Shown: positions 47,776-57,492, counted from the first letter of the stretch. The stretch is DNA of 64,000 nt from Burkholderia cenocepacia (GCF_014211915.1 NZ_CP060040.1:310001-374000), one strand, 5' to 3'. The notes: a model not told the origin generated them from the letters alone. Program-made: numbers and translations.

Positions 47776-47829
47776 TGCAAGCCGGTGCGACCCCCAAAGC
47801 GGGCGCACCGACCGATCGAGAGAGACACC

Positions 47830-49023
47830 ATGTACAACCTTCCTGATGATCGCGGCCATTTCGGCCCGTATGGCGGCGTGTTCGTCGCCGAGACGCTGAT
47901 TCACGCGCTGGACGAACTGCGCGCGGCGTATGAAAAGTTCCAGAACGATCCCGACTTCGTCGCCGAATTCGAGCGCGAGCTGAAGTATTTCGTCGGCCGC
48001 CCGTCGCCGATCTATCACGCGCAGCGCTGGAGCGAGATGCTCGGCGGCGCGCAGATCTACCTGAAGCGCGAAGACCTGAACCACACAGGTGCGCACAAGA
48101 TCAACAACGTGATCGGCCAGGCGCTGCTCGCGAAGCGCATGGGCAAGAAGCGCGTGATCGCCGAGACGGGCGCCGGCCAGCACGGCGTCGCGACCGCGAC
48201 GATCTGCGCGCGCTTCGGGATGGAGTGCGTCGTCTACATGGGCTCGGAGGACGTGCGCCGGCAGGCCGCGAACGTCTACCGGATGAAGCTGCTGGGCGCG
48301 ACGGTCGTGCCGGTCGAATCGGGTTCGCGCACGCTGAAGGACGCGCTGAACGAAGCGATGCGCGACTGGGTCACGAACATCGAAAGCACGTTCTACATCA
48401 TCGGCACGGTCGCGGGCCCGCACCCGTACCCGATGATGGTGCGCGACTTCCAGCGCGTGATCGGCGACGAGTGCAAGGTGCAGATGCCCGAACTCGCGGG
48501 GCGTCAGCCGGACGCGGTGATCGCGTGCGTCGGCGGCGGGTCGAACGCGATGGGCATCTTCTATCCGTACATCGACGATACCTCGGTGCAGCTGATCGGC
48601 GTCGAAGCGGCCGGCGACGGCCTCGACACGGGCCATCACGCTGCCTCGCTGATCGCGGGCAGCCCGGGCGTGCTGCACGGCAACCGCACGTACCTGCTGC
48701 AGGACGACAACGGCCAGATCATCGAGACGCATTCGGTGTCGGCGGGCCTCGATTATCCGGGCGTCGGTCCCGAGCACGCATGGCTGAAGGACAGCGGCCG
48801 CGCGCAGTACGTTCCGATCACCGACGCGGAAGCGTTGAAGGCGTTCCACGACTGCTGCCGGATCGAGGGGATCATTCCCGCGCTCGAGTCGAGCCACGCG
48901 ATCGCGTATGGCGTGAAGCTTGCGCCGACGTTGCCGAAGGACAAGCTTCTGCTCGTCAACCTGTCGGGCCGCGGCGACAAGGACATGCACACGGTCGCAG
49001 AGCGATCGGGCATCGAGCTCTGA
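47830..49023 (+). CDS. trpB: Tryptophan synthase beta chain
   Basis: PLP enzyme of 397 residues that joins indole and serine to tryptophan. PLP Lys is in [40 protein letters not shown] is the indole-tunnel signature, and [17 protein letters not shown] binds the PLP phosphate. Length is normal. It works as a complex with TrpA, whose gene lies beyond the inserted methyltransferase gene. Confidence 0.97.
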   Translation: MYNLPDDRGHFGPYGGVFVAETLIHALDELRAAYEKFQNDPDFVAEFERELKYFVGRPSPIYHAQRWSEMLGGAQIYLKREDLNHTGAHKINNVIGQALLAKRMGKKRVIAETGAGQHGVATATICARFGMECVVYMGSEDVRRQAANVYRMKLLGATVVPVESGSRTLKDALNEAMRDWVTNIESTFYIIGTVAGPHPYPMMVRDFQRVIGDECKVQMPELAGRQPDAVIACVGGGSNAMGIFYPYIDDTSVQLIGVEAAGDGLDTGHHAASLIAGSPGVLHGNRTYLLQDDNGQIIETHSVSAGLDYPGVGPEHAWLKDSGRAQYVPITDAEALKAFHDCCRIEGIIPALESSHAIAYGVKLAPTLPKDKLLLVNLSGRGDKDMHTVAERSGIEL

Positions 49024-49032
49024 CCCCGACCG

Positions 49033-49884
49033 ATGCGTGACCTGATCGAAGAGCCGGGCGGCGGCGCCGCGAGCGAGGCGGAGGCGGTTCAGCCCGCCGC
49101 TGCCGCGCCGCGCGCGCTGCCGTCCGGTATCGAACTGCACAACCGCGACTTCCTGACCCATGCCGCGTATCTGCCGGATGCGTCGATTGACCTGATCGTC
49201 GCCGATCCGCCGTACGGGCTCGGCAAGGACTACGGCAACGATTCGGACAAGCGTTCGGGCGACGATTTCCTCGCGTGGACGCGCGGGTGGCTCGAGCTCG
49301 CGATTCCGAAGCTGAAGCCGAGCGGGTCGATGTACATCTTCTGCACGTGGCAGTACGCGCCGGAAATCTTCAGTTTCCTGAAGACGCAGCTCACGATGGT
49401 CAACGAGATCATCTGGGACCGGCGCGTGCCGAGCATGGGCGGCACGACGCGCCGTTTCACGTCGGTGCACGACAACATCGGCCTTTTCGCGGTTTCGAAG
49501 GCGTATTACTTCGATCTCGATCCGGTCCGCATCCCGTACGACGCCGATACGAAGAAGGCCCGCTCGCGCAAGCTGTTCGAAGGCAGCAAGTGGCTGGAGA
49601 TGGGCTACAACCCGAAGGACGTCTGGTCGGTCTCGCGCCTGCACCGGCAGCACGCGGAGCGCGTCGATCATCCGACCCAGAAGCCGCTCGAAATCATCGA
49701 GCGGATGGTGCTCGCAAGCTGCCCGCCGGGCGGCCGCGTGCTCGATCCGTTCATGGGCAGCGGCACGACCGCGGTGGCCTGCGCACGGCAGGGGCGCGAC
49801 TTCGTCGGCTACGAGATCAACGAAAGCTATTGTGCGATCGCGCACGAGCGCGTGAGCGCGCTCGCCGCGCCGGCGTGCGCGTGA
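49033..49884 (+). CDS. Orphan DNA methyltransferase (N6-adenine/N4-cytosine, beta class) inside the trp operon
   Basis: S-adenosylmethionine-dependent DNA methyltransferase of 283 residues. Motif IV DPPYGLGKDYG (58-61 and onward) comes first, and motif I DPFMGSGTTAVACARQGRDF (238 onward) near the end. That order places it in the beta class of amino-methyltransferases. The segment HPTQKPLEIIERM precedes motif I. No restriction gene is nearby, so it is an orphan and likely epigenetic. I recall that B. cenocepacia has an orphan methylase in this chromosomal position with target CACAG; that is memory to be checked. ATG 49033 is 9 bases after trpB, so it is cotranscribed with trp genes. Confidence 0.92.
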   Translation: MRDLIEEPGGGAASEAEAVQPAAAAPRALPSGIELHNRDFLTHAAYLPDASIDLIVADPPYGLGKDYGNDSDKRSGDDFLAWTRGWLELAIPKLKPSGSMYIFCTWQYAPEIFSFLKTQLTMVNEIIWDRRVPSMGGTTRRFTSVHDNIGLFAVSKAYYFDLDPVRIPYDADTKKARSRKLFEGSKWLEMGYNPKDVWSVSRLHRQHAERVDHPTQKPLEIIERMVLASCPPGGRVLDPFMGSGTTAVACARQGRDFVGYEINESYCAIAHERVSALAAPACA

Positions 49885-49926
49885 ATCGCGCCGCCGCATC
49901 GCCGCATGCATCTAGGAAAAATTGCC

Positions 49927-50742
49927 ATGTCCCGTATTCAGCAGACCTTCGCCGCGCTCGCCGAACAAGGCCGTAAGGGCCTGATCCCGTTCATCACCGC
50001 CGGCGACCCCGATCCCGCGAAAACCGTCGAATTCATGCACGCGCTCGCCGCGGGCGGCGCGGACGTCATCGAACTCGGCGTGCCGTTCTCGGACCCGATG
50101 GCCGACGGCCCCGTGATCCAGCGCTCGTCGGAACGCGCGCTCGCGCGCGGCGTCACGTTGAAGAGCGTGCTCGCCGACGTGAAGCGTTTTCGCGAAACCG
50201 ACCTCAAAACCCCCGTCGTGCTGATGGGCTATGCGAACCCGATCGAACGGATGGGCGTCGACACGTTCGCGGCCGAAGCGCATGCGGCCGGCGTCGACGG
50301 CGTGCTGGTGGTCGACTATCCGCCGGAAGAGGCGGGCGTGTTCGCGGAAAAGATGCGTGCCGCGCAGATCGATCCGATCTTCCTGCTTGCGCCCACATCG
50401 ACCGACGCACGCATCGCCGACGTCGGCAAGATCGCGAGCGGCTACGTGTATTACGTGTCGCTCAAGGGCGTGACCGGCGCGGGAAATCTGGATGTTTCGA
50501 GCATTGCAGGTAAAATCCCGGCCATCAAGTCGCGCGTGCCGGTTCCGGTGGGCGTCGGCTTCGGTATCCGCGACGCCGAAACGGCGCGCGCGGTGGCCGA
50601 AGTGTCGGACGCCGTCGTGATCGGCAGCCGCCTCGTGCAGCTGCTCGAGAGCGCCGCGCCGGAAGGCGCCGCTGCCGCGTTGAAGACTTTCATCGCCGAG
50701 CTGCGCGCTGCGCTGGACGGTGCGGGCAACACGGCGCGATAA
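49927..50742 (+). CDS. trpA: Tryptophan synthase alpha chain
   Basis: Subunit of 271 residues that cleaves indole-3-glycerol phosphate to indole. [20 protein letters not shown], the catalytic Glu in [20 protein letters not shown] and the Asp in [11 protein letters not shown] are all present. The loop [12 protein letters not shown] is loop 6 of the family. ATG 49927 has AGGA upstream. It is separated from trpB by the methyltransferase gene. Confidence 0.97.
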   Translation: MSRIQQTFAALAEQGRKGLIPFITAGDPDPAKTVEFMHALAAGGADVIELGVPFSDPMADGPVIQRSSERALARGVTLKSVLADVKRFRETDLKTPVVLMGYANPIERMGVDTFAAEAHAAGVDGVLVVDYPPEEAGVFAEKMRAAQIDPIFLLAPTSTDARIADVGKIASGYVYYVSLKGVTGAGNLDVSSIAGKIPAIKSRVPVPVGVGFGIRDAETARAVAEVSDAVVIGSRLVQLLESAAPEGAAAALKTFIAELRAALDGAGNTAR

Positions 50743-50806
50743 ACACAACACAGGAAGCGGGAACGGGCCGGTTGGCCCGCCCCGCCACGGAACAGGAAAC
50801 CATACG

Positions 50807-51679
50807 ATGAGCTGGCTCGACAAACTGTTGCCGCCGAAGATCAAGCAGACCGACCCGAAAAGCCGCAAGGGCATTCCGGAAGGCCTGTGGGTCAAGTGCC
50901 CGTCCTGCGAGGCCGTTCTCTATCGCAACGACGTGGACGCGAACCTGCACGTGTGTCCGAAGTGCGATCACCACATGCGCATCGGCGCGCGTGAGCGCCT
51001 CGACGGGCTGCTCGATCCGGAAGGCCGCTATGAAATCGGCCAGGAAATCGTGCCGGTCGACTCGCTGAAGTTCAAGGACAGCCGCAAGTACCCCGATCGT
51101 CTGAAGGAAGCGATGGACGAAACCGGCGAGACCGACGCGATGGTCGTGATGGGCGGGGCGATCCACACGCTGCCCGTCGTCGCGGCCTGTTTCGAGTTCT
51201 CGTTCATGGGCGGCTCGATGGGTTCGGTCGTCGGCGAGCGCTTCGCGCGCGGCGCGCAGAACGCGCTGGAGCAGCACGTGCCGTTCATCTGCTTCACGGC
51301 ATCGGGCGGCGCGCGGATGCAGGAAAGCCTGCTGTCGCTGATGCAGATGGCCAAGACCACCGCGATGCTGACCAAGCTGGCGGAAGCCAAGCTGCCGTTC
51401 ATCTCGGTGCTGACCGACCCGACGATGGGTGGCGTGTCGGCGAGCTTCGCGTTCCTCGGCGACGTCGTGATCGCCGAGCCGAAGGCGCTGATCGGCTTCG
51501 CCGGCCCGCGCGTGATCGAGCAGACGGTCCGCGAGAAGCTGCCGGAAGGCTTCCAGCGCGCCGAATTCCTGCTGAAGACGGGCGCGATCGACATGATCGT
51601 CGACCGTCGCAAGATGCGCGACGAGATCGCGCAGTTGCTCGCGCTGCTGCAGCGACAGCCGGCCGACGCGCTGGCTTGA
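50807..51679 (+). CDS. accD: Acetyl-CoA carboxylase carboxyltransferase subunit beta
   Basis: Fatty-acid synthesis enzyme subunit of 290 residues that moves carboxyl from biotin to acetyl-CoA, with AccA. A four-cysteine zinc ribbon (Cys31, 34, 50, 53: CPSCEAVLY and HVCPKCDHH) precedes the crotonase-like fold. [20 protein letters not shown] and [17 protein letters not shown] are oxyanion-side motifs. AGGAAA precedes ATG 50807. It follows trpA by 64 bases, a common neighbour pair. Confidence 0.97.
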   Translation: MSWLDKLLPPKIKQTDPKSRKGIPEGLWVKCPSCEAVLYRNDVDANLHVCPKCDHHMRIGARERLDGLLDPEGRYEIGQEIVPVDSLKFKDSRKYPDRLKEAMDETGETDAMVVMGGAIHTLPVVAACFEFSFMGGSMGSVVGERFARGAQNALEQHVPFICFTASGGARMQESLLSLMQMAKTTAMLTKLAEAKLPFISVLTDPTMGGVSASFAFLGDVVIAEPKALIGFAGPRVIEQTVREKLPEGFQRAEFLLKTGAIDMIVDRRKMRDEIAQLLALLQRQPADALA

Positions 51680-51700
51680 CCGGCGCAAGGTTGTGACTCT

Positions 51701-51744
51701 GCGCGTCGCCTGGCTTCAACGTCAGGCGGCGCGCTTCGTTTTTT
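51701..51744 (+). terminator. Intrinsic terminator after accD
   Basis: GCGCGTCGCCTG (51701-51712), 10-base loop, CAGGCGGCGCGC (51723-51734) with one T-G pair, then TTCGTTTTTT. It should end or reduce trp-accD transcription before folC. Confidence 0.85.
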
Positions 51745-51778
51745 GGCGTAGTGGCGGTACCGATCCAGATTTGATCCG

Positions 51779-53089
51779 ATGAGCACTTTTCCCACTCTCG
51801 ACGCGTGGCTTTCGCATCTCGAATGCGCGCACCCGGTCGGCATCGACATGGGCCTGACCCGTATCGGGCAGGTCAAGGCGGCGCTGCAGCTCGAATTCGC
51901 GTGCCCGGTGATCACCGTCGGCGGCACGAACGGCAAGGGTTCGACCTGCGCGTTCCTCGAGACGATCCTCGTGCGCGCGGGCTACAAGGTCGGCTGCCAC
52001 ACGTCGCCGCACCTGCTCGAATTCAACGAGCGCGCGCGCGTGAACGGGCAGAACGTGACCGACGACGAGCTGCTGCCGCATTTCGAGGCCGTCGAAGCCG
52101 CGCGCACGTCGCTGGCCGAACCTGTATCGCTCACGTATTTCGAATTCACGACGCTCGCGATCCTGCATCTGTTCGCCTCGCGCGGGCTGGATGCGGTGAT
52201 TCTCGAAGTCGGCCTCGGCGGCCGGCTCGACGCGGTCAACATCATCGATACCGATTGCGCGATCGTCACGAGCATCGACATCGACCACACCGAATACCTC
52301 GGCGACACGCGCGAGAAGATCGCGTTCGAGAAGGCCGGGATCTTCCGCGCGGGCAAGCCGGCGATCTGCGGCGATCCGGCCGCGCCGCAGACGCTGATCG
52401 ACCACGCCGAAGCGATCGGCGCCGATCTGTGGCTGGTCGGCCGCGATTTCCGCTACGAGGCGCAGGCGGGCGCCGAGCGTCAGCAATGGAGCTATCTCGG
52501 CCGCGAGAAGCGCTATCCGGCGCTCGCGTATCCGGCGCTGCGCGGCGCGAACCAACTGATCAATGCGTCGGCCGCGCTCGCCGCGCTCGAGGCGCTGCGC
52601 CCGGTGCTGCCGGTGTCCGCGCAGGACATCCGGCTCGGGCTGGCCAACGTCGAGCTGCCGGGGCGCTTCCAGGTGCTGCCGGGCAAGCCGGCGATCGTGC
52701 TCGACGTCGCGCACAACCCGCATGCGTCGGCCGTGCTCGAGCAGAACCTCGGCAACATGGGCTTCTTCCCGTACACGTACGCGGTGTTCGGCGCGATGCA
52801 CGACAAGGATATCGACGGCGTGCTGCAGCACCTGAAGGGCGAGATCGACCACTGGTGCGTGACCGACCTGCCGCTGCCGCGCGCGGCCTCCGCGGAGCAG
52901 CTCGAAGCCGCGCTGCGCAAGGCCGGCGTGGAGGAGGGGCCTGATTCGAGCGTGACGCGGTACGCGTCGCCCGCGGAAGCGTTTCGCGATGCGCTAAAAA
53001 GAGCATCCGAGAATGATAGAATCGTGGTTTTCGGCAGTTTCCATACGGTTGCCGGCGTGCTGGCCTACCGTAAATCGCAGCAACACTGA
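51779..53089 (+). CDS. folC: Dihydrofolate synthase / folylpolyglutamate synthase
   Basis: Bifunctional ligase of 436 residues that adds glutamate to dihydropteroate and folates. The P-loop VITVGGTNGKGSTCAFLETI, the omega-loop side CHTSPHLLEFNERARVNG and the Mg/ATP residues in LEVGLGGRLDAVN and DIDHTEYLG are intact. It has the Mur-ligase-like C-terminal domain (VLDVAHNPHASAVL). Start at ATG 51779 has a weak ribosome-binding site. Usual length. Confidence 0.95.
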   Translation: MSTFPTLDAWLSHLECAHPVGIDMGLTRIGQVKAALQLEFACPVITVGGTNGKGSTCAFLETILVRAGYKVGCHTSPHLLEFNERARVNGQNVTDDELLPHFEAVEAARTSLAEPVSLTYFEFTTLAILHLFASRGLDAVILEVGLGGRLDAVNIIDTDCAIVTSIDIDHTEYLGDTREKIAFEKAGIFRAGKPAICGDPAAPQTLIDHAEAIGADLWLVGRDFRYEAQAGAERQQWSYLGREKRYPALAYPALRGANQLINASAALAALEALRPVLPVSAQDIRLGLANVELPGRFQVLPGKPAIVLDVAHNPHASAVLEQNLGNMGFFPYTYAVFGAMHDKDIDGVLQHLKGEIDHWCVTDLPLPRAASAEQLEAALRKAGVEEGPDSSVTRYASPAEAFRDALKRASENDRIVVFGSFHTVAGVLAYRKSQQH

Positions 53090-53118
53090 CTGACGGGCAG
53101 TTTCGGACTCAGCCATTC

Positions 53119-53955
53119 ATGGGAATTTTCTCGTTCGGCAAGAAAGACGACGACGCGCCCCCGCGGCGCGGCGGTCGCACCGGGGCCTCCCGGAACGTGC
53201 GCACGGAGCGCACTGAACGCGTCGAGCGACGCTCGCGCCGCACCGAGCGTCCGGAATCGGATGCACTGCTCCTCGATCCGACCCTTCCAGAAAAGCAACG
53301 CGCGCGCCGTCGCCTCGTCGGCGCGATCGCGCTCGTCGTGGCCGCGGTGATCGTGCTGCCGATGGTGCTCGATTCGCACCCGAAGCCGGTCACGGACGAC
53401 ATCGCGATCGACATCCCGAACCGCCCCGCGCATCAGGCGGTCGCGCCGCGCGACGACGATGTGTCCGACGTGCAGGCGGGTGTCGCGCACGACGAACCGC
53501 CGGCCTCCGATACGGCCGTTGCGGCCGCACCGGCGCCCGCGCCGAAGGATGCCGCGAAGCCGGCCGCGAAACCCGATACGACCACCACGGCGAGCGTGAC
53601 GCCGCCGAAGCCCGCGCCGAAGCCGGCTGCGTCCGCCGCGAAACCGGCCACGCCGAAGCCTGCGCCCGCAACCGTCGCGAATGACGGCGCCGCGAGCCCG
53701 GACAGCGGCGACGCATCGTCGCCGGCATCGCCGGCCGGTGCGCGCTTCGCGGTGCAGCTCGGCTCGTTCAAGGACGACGCGACGGCCCGTTCGTGGGCGA
53801 CCAAGTTGAAATCGGCGGGTGTGCCCGCATATGTCGAGCATCGCAAGCAGGCAGACGGCAGCACGGCTACACTGTTGCGGGCCGGCCCGTTCGCGGATCG
53901 TTCGGCGGCCTCCGCCGCGATCGCGAAAGTGCGCGAAGCCGGTCTGACGCAGTAA
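53119..53955 (+). CDS. SPOR-domain cell-division protein (DedD-like)
   Basis: Inner-membrane protein of 278 residues. A basic cytoplasmic N-terminus (1-65) is followed by one helix (ARRRLVGAIALVVAAVIVLP, about 66-85). A Pro/Ala/Lys-rich periplasmic linker (about 100-200) comes next, then a C-terminal SPOR domain (about 205-278: ARFAVQLGSFKDDATARSWA ... LLRAGPFADRSAASAA). SPOR domains bind denuded glycan strands at the division septum. The folC-dedD-cvpA-purF order is the same as in E. coli, which supports DedD. Confidence 0.9.
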   Translation: MGIFSFGKKDDDAPPRRGGRTGASRNVRTERTERVERRSRRTERPESDALLLDPTLPEKQRARRRLVGAIALVVAAVIVLPMVLDSHPKPVTDDIAIDIPNRPAHQAVAPRDDDVSDVQAGVAHDEPPASDTAVAAAPAPAPKDAAKPAAKPDTTTTASVTPPKPAPKPAASAAKPATPKPAPATVANDGAASPDSGDASSPASPAGARFAVQLGSFKDDATARSWATKLKSAGVPAYVEHRKQADGSTATLLRAGPFADRSAASAAIAKVREAGLTQ

Positions 53956-53962
53956 TGCCACG

Positions 53963-54457
53963 ATGCTGACGGCTTTCGACTACGCTGTATTGGCGGTGAT
54001 CGTGTTGTCGGCGCTGCGCGGCGCGTGGCGCGGCTTCGTGTCCGAGATTTTCGGGCTGATCGGCTGGATCGCGGCGATCGTGATCGCGAGCCGCTACGTC
54101 GGGCTGGTCGTGCCGTACATTCCGGCGAACTGGCCGGGCGGCGCGCTGACGCAGTGGGTGATCGCCTTCGCGTTGCTCGTGATCGGCGTCGTGCTGGTCG
54201 CCGGCGTGGCGAACGCGCTGCTGTCGCGGATCGCGCAGGCGAGTGGCCTGGGCGGCGTCGACCGCTCGCTGGGCATGATGTTCGGGCTCGTCCGCGGCTG
54301 CGTGCTGGTGGTGCTGCTGGTCGCGGCGGCCGGGCTGACCGAATTGCCCAAACAGGATTTCTGGCGCAATGCGCTCTTGCGTCCTTTTGCCGAACAGGGC
54401 GTGCATGAGCTGAAGCAGCTCCTGCCCGACGGCATGGCCCAGTACGTACGCGTGTGA
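53963..54457 (+). CDS. cvpA: CvpA-family inner-membrane protein
   Basis: Protein of 164 residues with four predicted membrane helices, beginning MLTAFDYAVLAVIVLSALRG and continuing AWRGFVSEIFGLIGWIAAIV. The GVDRSLGMMFGLVRG segment is typical. In E. coli CvpA is needed for colicin V production and envelope stress tolerance; its molecular function is not clear. It starts 7 bases after the SPOR gene and lies upstream of purF, the conserved arrangement. Confidence 0.93.
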   Translation: MLTAFDYAVLAVIVLSALRGAWRGFVSEIFGLIGWIAAIVIASRYVGLVVPYIPANWPGGALTQWVIAFALLVIGVVLVAGVANALLSRIAQASGLGGVDRSLGMMFGLVRGCVLVVLLVAAAGLTELPKQDFWRNALLRPFAEQGVHELKQLLPDGMAQYVRV

Positions 54458-54508
54458 CGACGCGGCCGGGCAGGACGGAACCGATTTTGTCATTCTGAAG
54501 GACATGCC

Positions 54509-56041
54509 ATGTGCGGCATCGTAGGCGTTATCTCCCAATCCCCGGTCAATCAGCTGATCTATGACAGCCTGCTGCTGCTGCAGCATCGCGGTCAGGACGC
54601 GGCGGGCATTGCGACGGCGGACGGCAGCAATTTCCACATGTACAAGGCGAACGGCATGGTGCGCGACGTGTTCCGCACGCGCAACATGCGCAGCCTGCCC
54701 GGCACCTACGGCATCGGCCAGGTGCGCTACCCGACGGCCGGCTCGGCGTCGAGCGAGGCCGAGGCGCAGCCGTTCTACGTGAACGCGCCGTTCGGGATCA
54801 TCCTCGCGCACAACGGCAACCTGACGAACTGGCAGCAACTGAAGGACGAGATGTTCCGGATCGACCGCCGGCACATCAATACCAATTCCGACAGCGAAGT
54901 GCTGCTCAACGTGTTCGCGCACGAGCTGCAACTGTCGACCACGGGCCTCGAGCTCGATCCGGCGTCGGTGTTCAAGGCGGTCTCGGGCGTGCATCGCCGC
55001 CTGCAGGGTTCGTACGCGATCGTGTCGCTGATCGCCGGCTACGGGCTGCTCGCGTTCCGCGATCCGTTCGGCATCCGGCCGCTGTGCATCGGCAAGCTCG
55101 AGACCGAGCACGGCACCGAGTGGATGGTCGCGTCGGAGTCGGTGGCGGTCGAAGGCATCGGTTTCGAATTCGTGCGCGACCTGGAGCCGGGCGAAGCGAT
55201 CTTCATCGACAAGGCCGGCAACTTCCACAGCCAGCAGTGCGCGGAGAACCCGACGCTGAATCCGTGCATGTTCGAATACGTGTATCTGGCGCGTCCGGAT
55301 TCGTGCCTCGACGGCGTGCCGGTCTACAACGTGCGCCTGCGCATGGGCGACTATCTCGCCGAGAAGATCAAGCGCGAACTGCCGAACGTGCCGATCGACG
55401 TCGTGATGCCGATTCCCGATTCGTCGCGCCCGGCGGCGATGCAGGTCGCCGCGAAGCTCGGCGTCGAGTATCGTGAAGGCTTCTTCAAGAACCGCTACGT
55501 CGGCCGGACCTTCATCATGCCGGGGCAGGCCGTGCGCAAGAAGTCGGTGCGCCAGAAGCTCAACGCGATGAGCATCGAGTTCAAGGACAAGCACGTGCTG
55601 ATCGTCGACGATTCGATCGTGCGCGGCACGACCTCGCACGAAATCGTGCAGATGGCGCGCGATGCGGGCGCGAAGTCGGTGATCTTCGCGTCGGCGGCGC
55701 CGCCCGTGAAGTTCCCGAACGTGTACGGCATCGACATGCCGACGCGTGGCGAACTCGTCGCGCACGGCCGCACCGACGAAGAAGTCGCGAAGATCATCGG
55801 CGCCGACCACCTGATCTATCAGGACGTCGACGATCTGCGCCGCGCGGTGCGCGACATCAACCCGAAGCTCGAGCACTTCGAGGCATCGTGTTTCGATGGC
55901 AACTACATCACCGGCGCGGTGACGCCCGAGTACCTCGATGCGATCGAGCGCGCGCGCCTCGCGCCGGCGTCGCAGGCCGATCGCGATACGGCCGGCGATA
56001 CCGAGCGTTCGCAGATGAACCTGCAACTGTCGGTCGAGTAA
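54509..56041 (+). CDS. purF: Amidophosphoribosyltransferase
   Basis: First committed enzyme of purine synthesis, 510 residues. It makes phosphoribosylamine from PRPP and glutamine. The N-terminal glutaminase domain begins MCGIVGVISQSP, so Cys1 becomes the nucleophile after Met removal. The C-terminal phosphoribosyltransferase domain carries VLIVDDSIVRGTTSHEIVQM, the PRPP loop. Length matches E. coli PurF (505). It follows cvpA by 51 bases. Confidence 0.97.
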   Translation: MCGIVGVISQSPVNQLIYDSLLLLQHRGQDAAGIATADGSNFHMYKANGMVRDVFRTRNMRSLPGTYGIGQVRYPTAGSASSEAEAQPFYVNAPFGIILAHNGNLTNWQQLKDEMFRIDRRHINTNSDSEVLLNVFAHELQLSTTGLELDPASVFKAVSGVHRRLQGSYAIVSLIAGYGLLAFRDPFGIRPLCIGKLETEHGTEWMVASESVAVEGIGFEFVRDLEPGEAIFIDKAGNFHSQQCAENPTLNPCMFEYVYLARPDSCLDGVPVYNVRLRMGDYLAEKIKRELPNVPIDVVMPIPDSSRPAAMQVAAKLGVEYREGFFKNRYVGRTFIMPGQAVRKKSVRQKLNAMSIEFKDKHVLIVDDSIVRGTTSHEIVQMARDAGAKSVIFASAAPPVKFPNVYGIDMPTRGELVAHGRTDEEVAKIIGADHLIYQDVDDLRRAVRDINPKLEHFEASCFDGNYITGAVTPEYLDAIERARLAPASQADRDTAGDTERSQMNLQLSVE

Positions 56042-56080
56042 CGCCGGCGCACGCTTTTATCGAGGCGTGATAGGATGTGG

Positions 56081-56143
56081 CCTTGCGTCGATTTGATATC
56101 AGCTTGCGGACGCGGGGCAACTTCCCAAAACAGCTAAAGCGAA
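56081..56143 (+). ncRNA. SAM-II-like riboswitch candidate upstream of metZ
   Basis: TTGCGTC (56083-56089) pairs with GACGCGG (56109-56115), with GCGTC/GACGC as the perfect core. They enclose GATTTGATATCAGCTTGCG, and CAGCTAAAGCGAAGG follows at 56130-56144. The stem plus GATTTGA, GCTTGC and GCTAAAG pieces recall the SAM-II (metA/metZ) consensus, an H-type pseudoknot. The pseudoknot pairing is imperfect as I draw it, and there is an extra GGGGCAACTTCCC hairpin inside the third loop. Location before a methionine gene supports it. A 7-bp hairpin (56144-56161) and a terminator come next. Confidence 0.55.
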
Positions 56144-56188
56144 GGCCGGCGGCAGCCGGCCCGAGTCGATCGCTGTCGTACCGCACCG

Positions 56189-56229
56189 AAGCCCGCTGAT
56201 GCCGACGCATAGCGGGCTTTTTGTTTTTT
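56189..56229 (+). terminator. Intrinsic terminator between the SAM-II-like element and metZ
   Basis: AAGCCCGCT (56189-56197), 13-base loop, AGCGGGCTT (56211-56219), then TTTTT-G-TTTTTT to 56229. It could be the purF terminator or the expression platform of a methionine riboswitch, since metZ starts 73 bases later. Confidence 0.9.
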
Positions 56230-56301
56230 GGCCTCGGTTTTGACCGGGTCCGCGCCGCATGAACGACCGTCGGCGCGGCCCTCGAATACGGAAAACGGAA
56301 C

Positions 56302-57492
56302 ATGGACGACTCCCTCAACTTCGACACGCTTGCCGTGCGCGCGGGCACGCTGCGCAGCGACTTCAACGAGCATTCGGAAGCGCTGTTCCTCACGTCGAGC
56401 TTCTGCTTCTCGAGCGCGGCCGACGCGGCCGAGCGCTTCGCGAATTCGGAAGACTATTTCACCTATTCGCGCTTCACGAATCCGACCGTCACCATGTTCC
56501 AGGAGCGTCTCGCGGCGCTCGAGGGCGGCGAGGCGTGCATCGCGACGGCGTCGGGCATGGCCGCGATCATGTCGGTCGTTATGTCCGCGCTGCAGGCGGG
56601 CGACCACCTCGTCAGCTCGCGCAGCCTGTTCGGCTCGACGCTCGGGATGTTCTCGCAGATCTTCAGCAAGTTCGGGATCACGACGACCTTCGTCGACCCG
56701 ACCGACCTGAACGCGTGGCAGGAAGCGGTGCGGCCGGAAACGAAGATGTTCTTCCTCGAGACGCCGTCGAACCCGCTGACCGAGCTCGCCGACATCGAGG
56801 CGATCGGCAAGATCGCGAAGGCGGCGAACGCGCTGTTCGTCGTCGACAACTGTTTCTGCAGCCCGGTGCTGCAGCAGCCGCTGAAGCTCGGCGCGGATGT
56901 CGTGATGCACTCCGCGACGAAATTCCTCGACGGGCAGGGCCGCGTACTCGGCGGTGCGCTGGTCGGCTCGAAGGAATTCATCATGGGCAAGGTGTTCCCG
57001 TTCGTGCGCAGCGCGGGCCCGACGCTGTCGGCGTTCAATGCTTGGGTGCTGCTGAAGGGGATGGAGACGCTGTCGCTGCGCGTCGAGAAGCAGTCGGCGA
57101 ACGCGTTGGAGATCGCGCGCTGGCTCGACTCGCATCCAGCGGTGGCGCGCGTGTTTTATCCAGGGCTCGAATCGCATCCGCAGCATGAACTCGCGAAGCG
57201 TCAGCAGAAGGCGGGTGGTGCGATCGTGTCGTTCGAGCTGAAGGGCGACACGCCCGAGCAGCAGCGCGCGAACGCATGGCGCGTGATCGACGGCACGAAG
57301 TTGGTGTCGATCACCGGCAACCTCGGCGACACGCGTACGACGATCACGCATCCGGCCACCACGACGCACGGCCGGATTACGCCGGAAGCGCGTGCGGCGG
57401 CGGGGATCACCGAGGGGTTGATCCGCTTGGCGGTCGGGCTCGAGCATGCGGGCGACGTTCGCAACGATCTGGCGCGTGGTCTGGACGGCTGA
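56302..57492 (+). CDS. metZ: O-succinylhomoserine sulfhydrylase
   Basis: PLP enzyme of 396 residues that makes homocysteine directly from O-succinylhomoserine and sulphide in methionine synthesis. Cys/Met-metabolism PLP fold: TYSRFTNPTVTMFQERLAAL, TASGMAAIMSVVMSALQAGD and the PLP Lys207 in MHSATKFLDGQGRVLGGALV. GNLGDTRTTITHPATTTHGR is near the C-terminus. MetB-type cystathionine synthase is a close relative, but length and motifs favour MetZ. It is probably controlled by the upstream RNA element. Confidence 0.94.
   Translation: MDDSLNFDTLAVRAGTLRSDFNEHSEALFLTSSFCFSSAADAAERFANSEDYFTYSRFTNPTVTMFQERLAALEGGEACIATASGMAAIMSVVMSALQAGDHLVSSRSLFGSTLGMFSQIFSKFGITTTFVDPTDLNAWQEAVRPETKMFFLETPSNPLTELADIEAIGKIAKAANALFVVDNCFCSPVLQQPLKLGADVVMHSATKFLDGQGRVLGGALVGSKEFIMGKVFPFVRSAGPTLSAFNAWVLLKGMETLSLRVEKQSANALEIARWLDSHPAVARVFYPGLESHPQHELAKRQQKAGGAIVSFELKGDTPEQQRANAWRVIDGTKLVSITGNLGDTRTTITHPATTTHGRITPEARAAAGITEGLIRLAVGLEHAGDVRNDLARGLDG

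Noticed and set aside
46990..49911. Minus-strand open frame of about 970 codons opposite trpF-trpB-methyltransferase
   Set aside because: Antisense to three certain genes and composed of shadow sequence.
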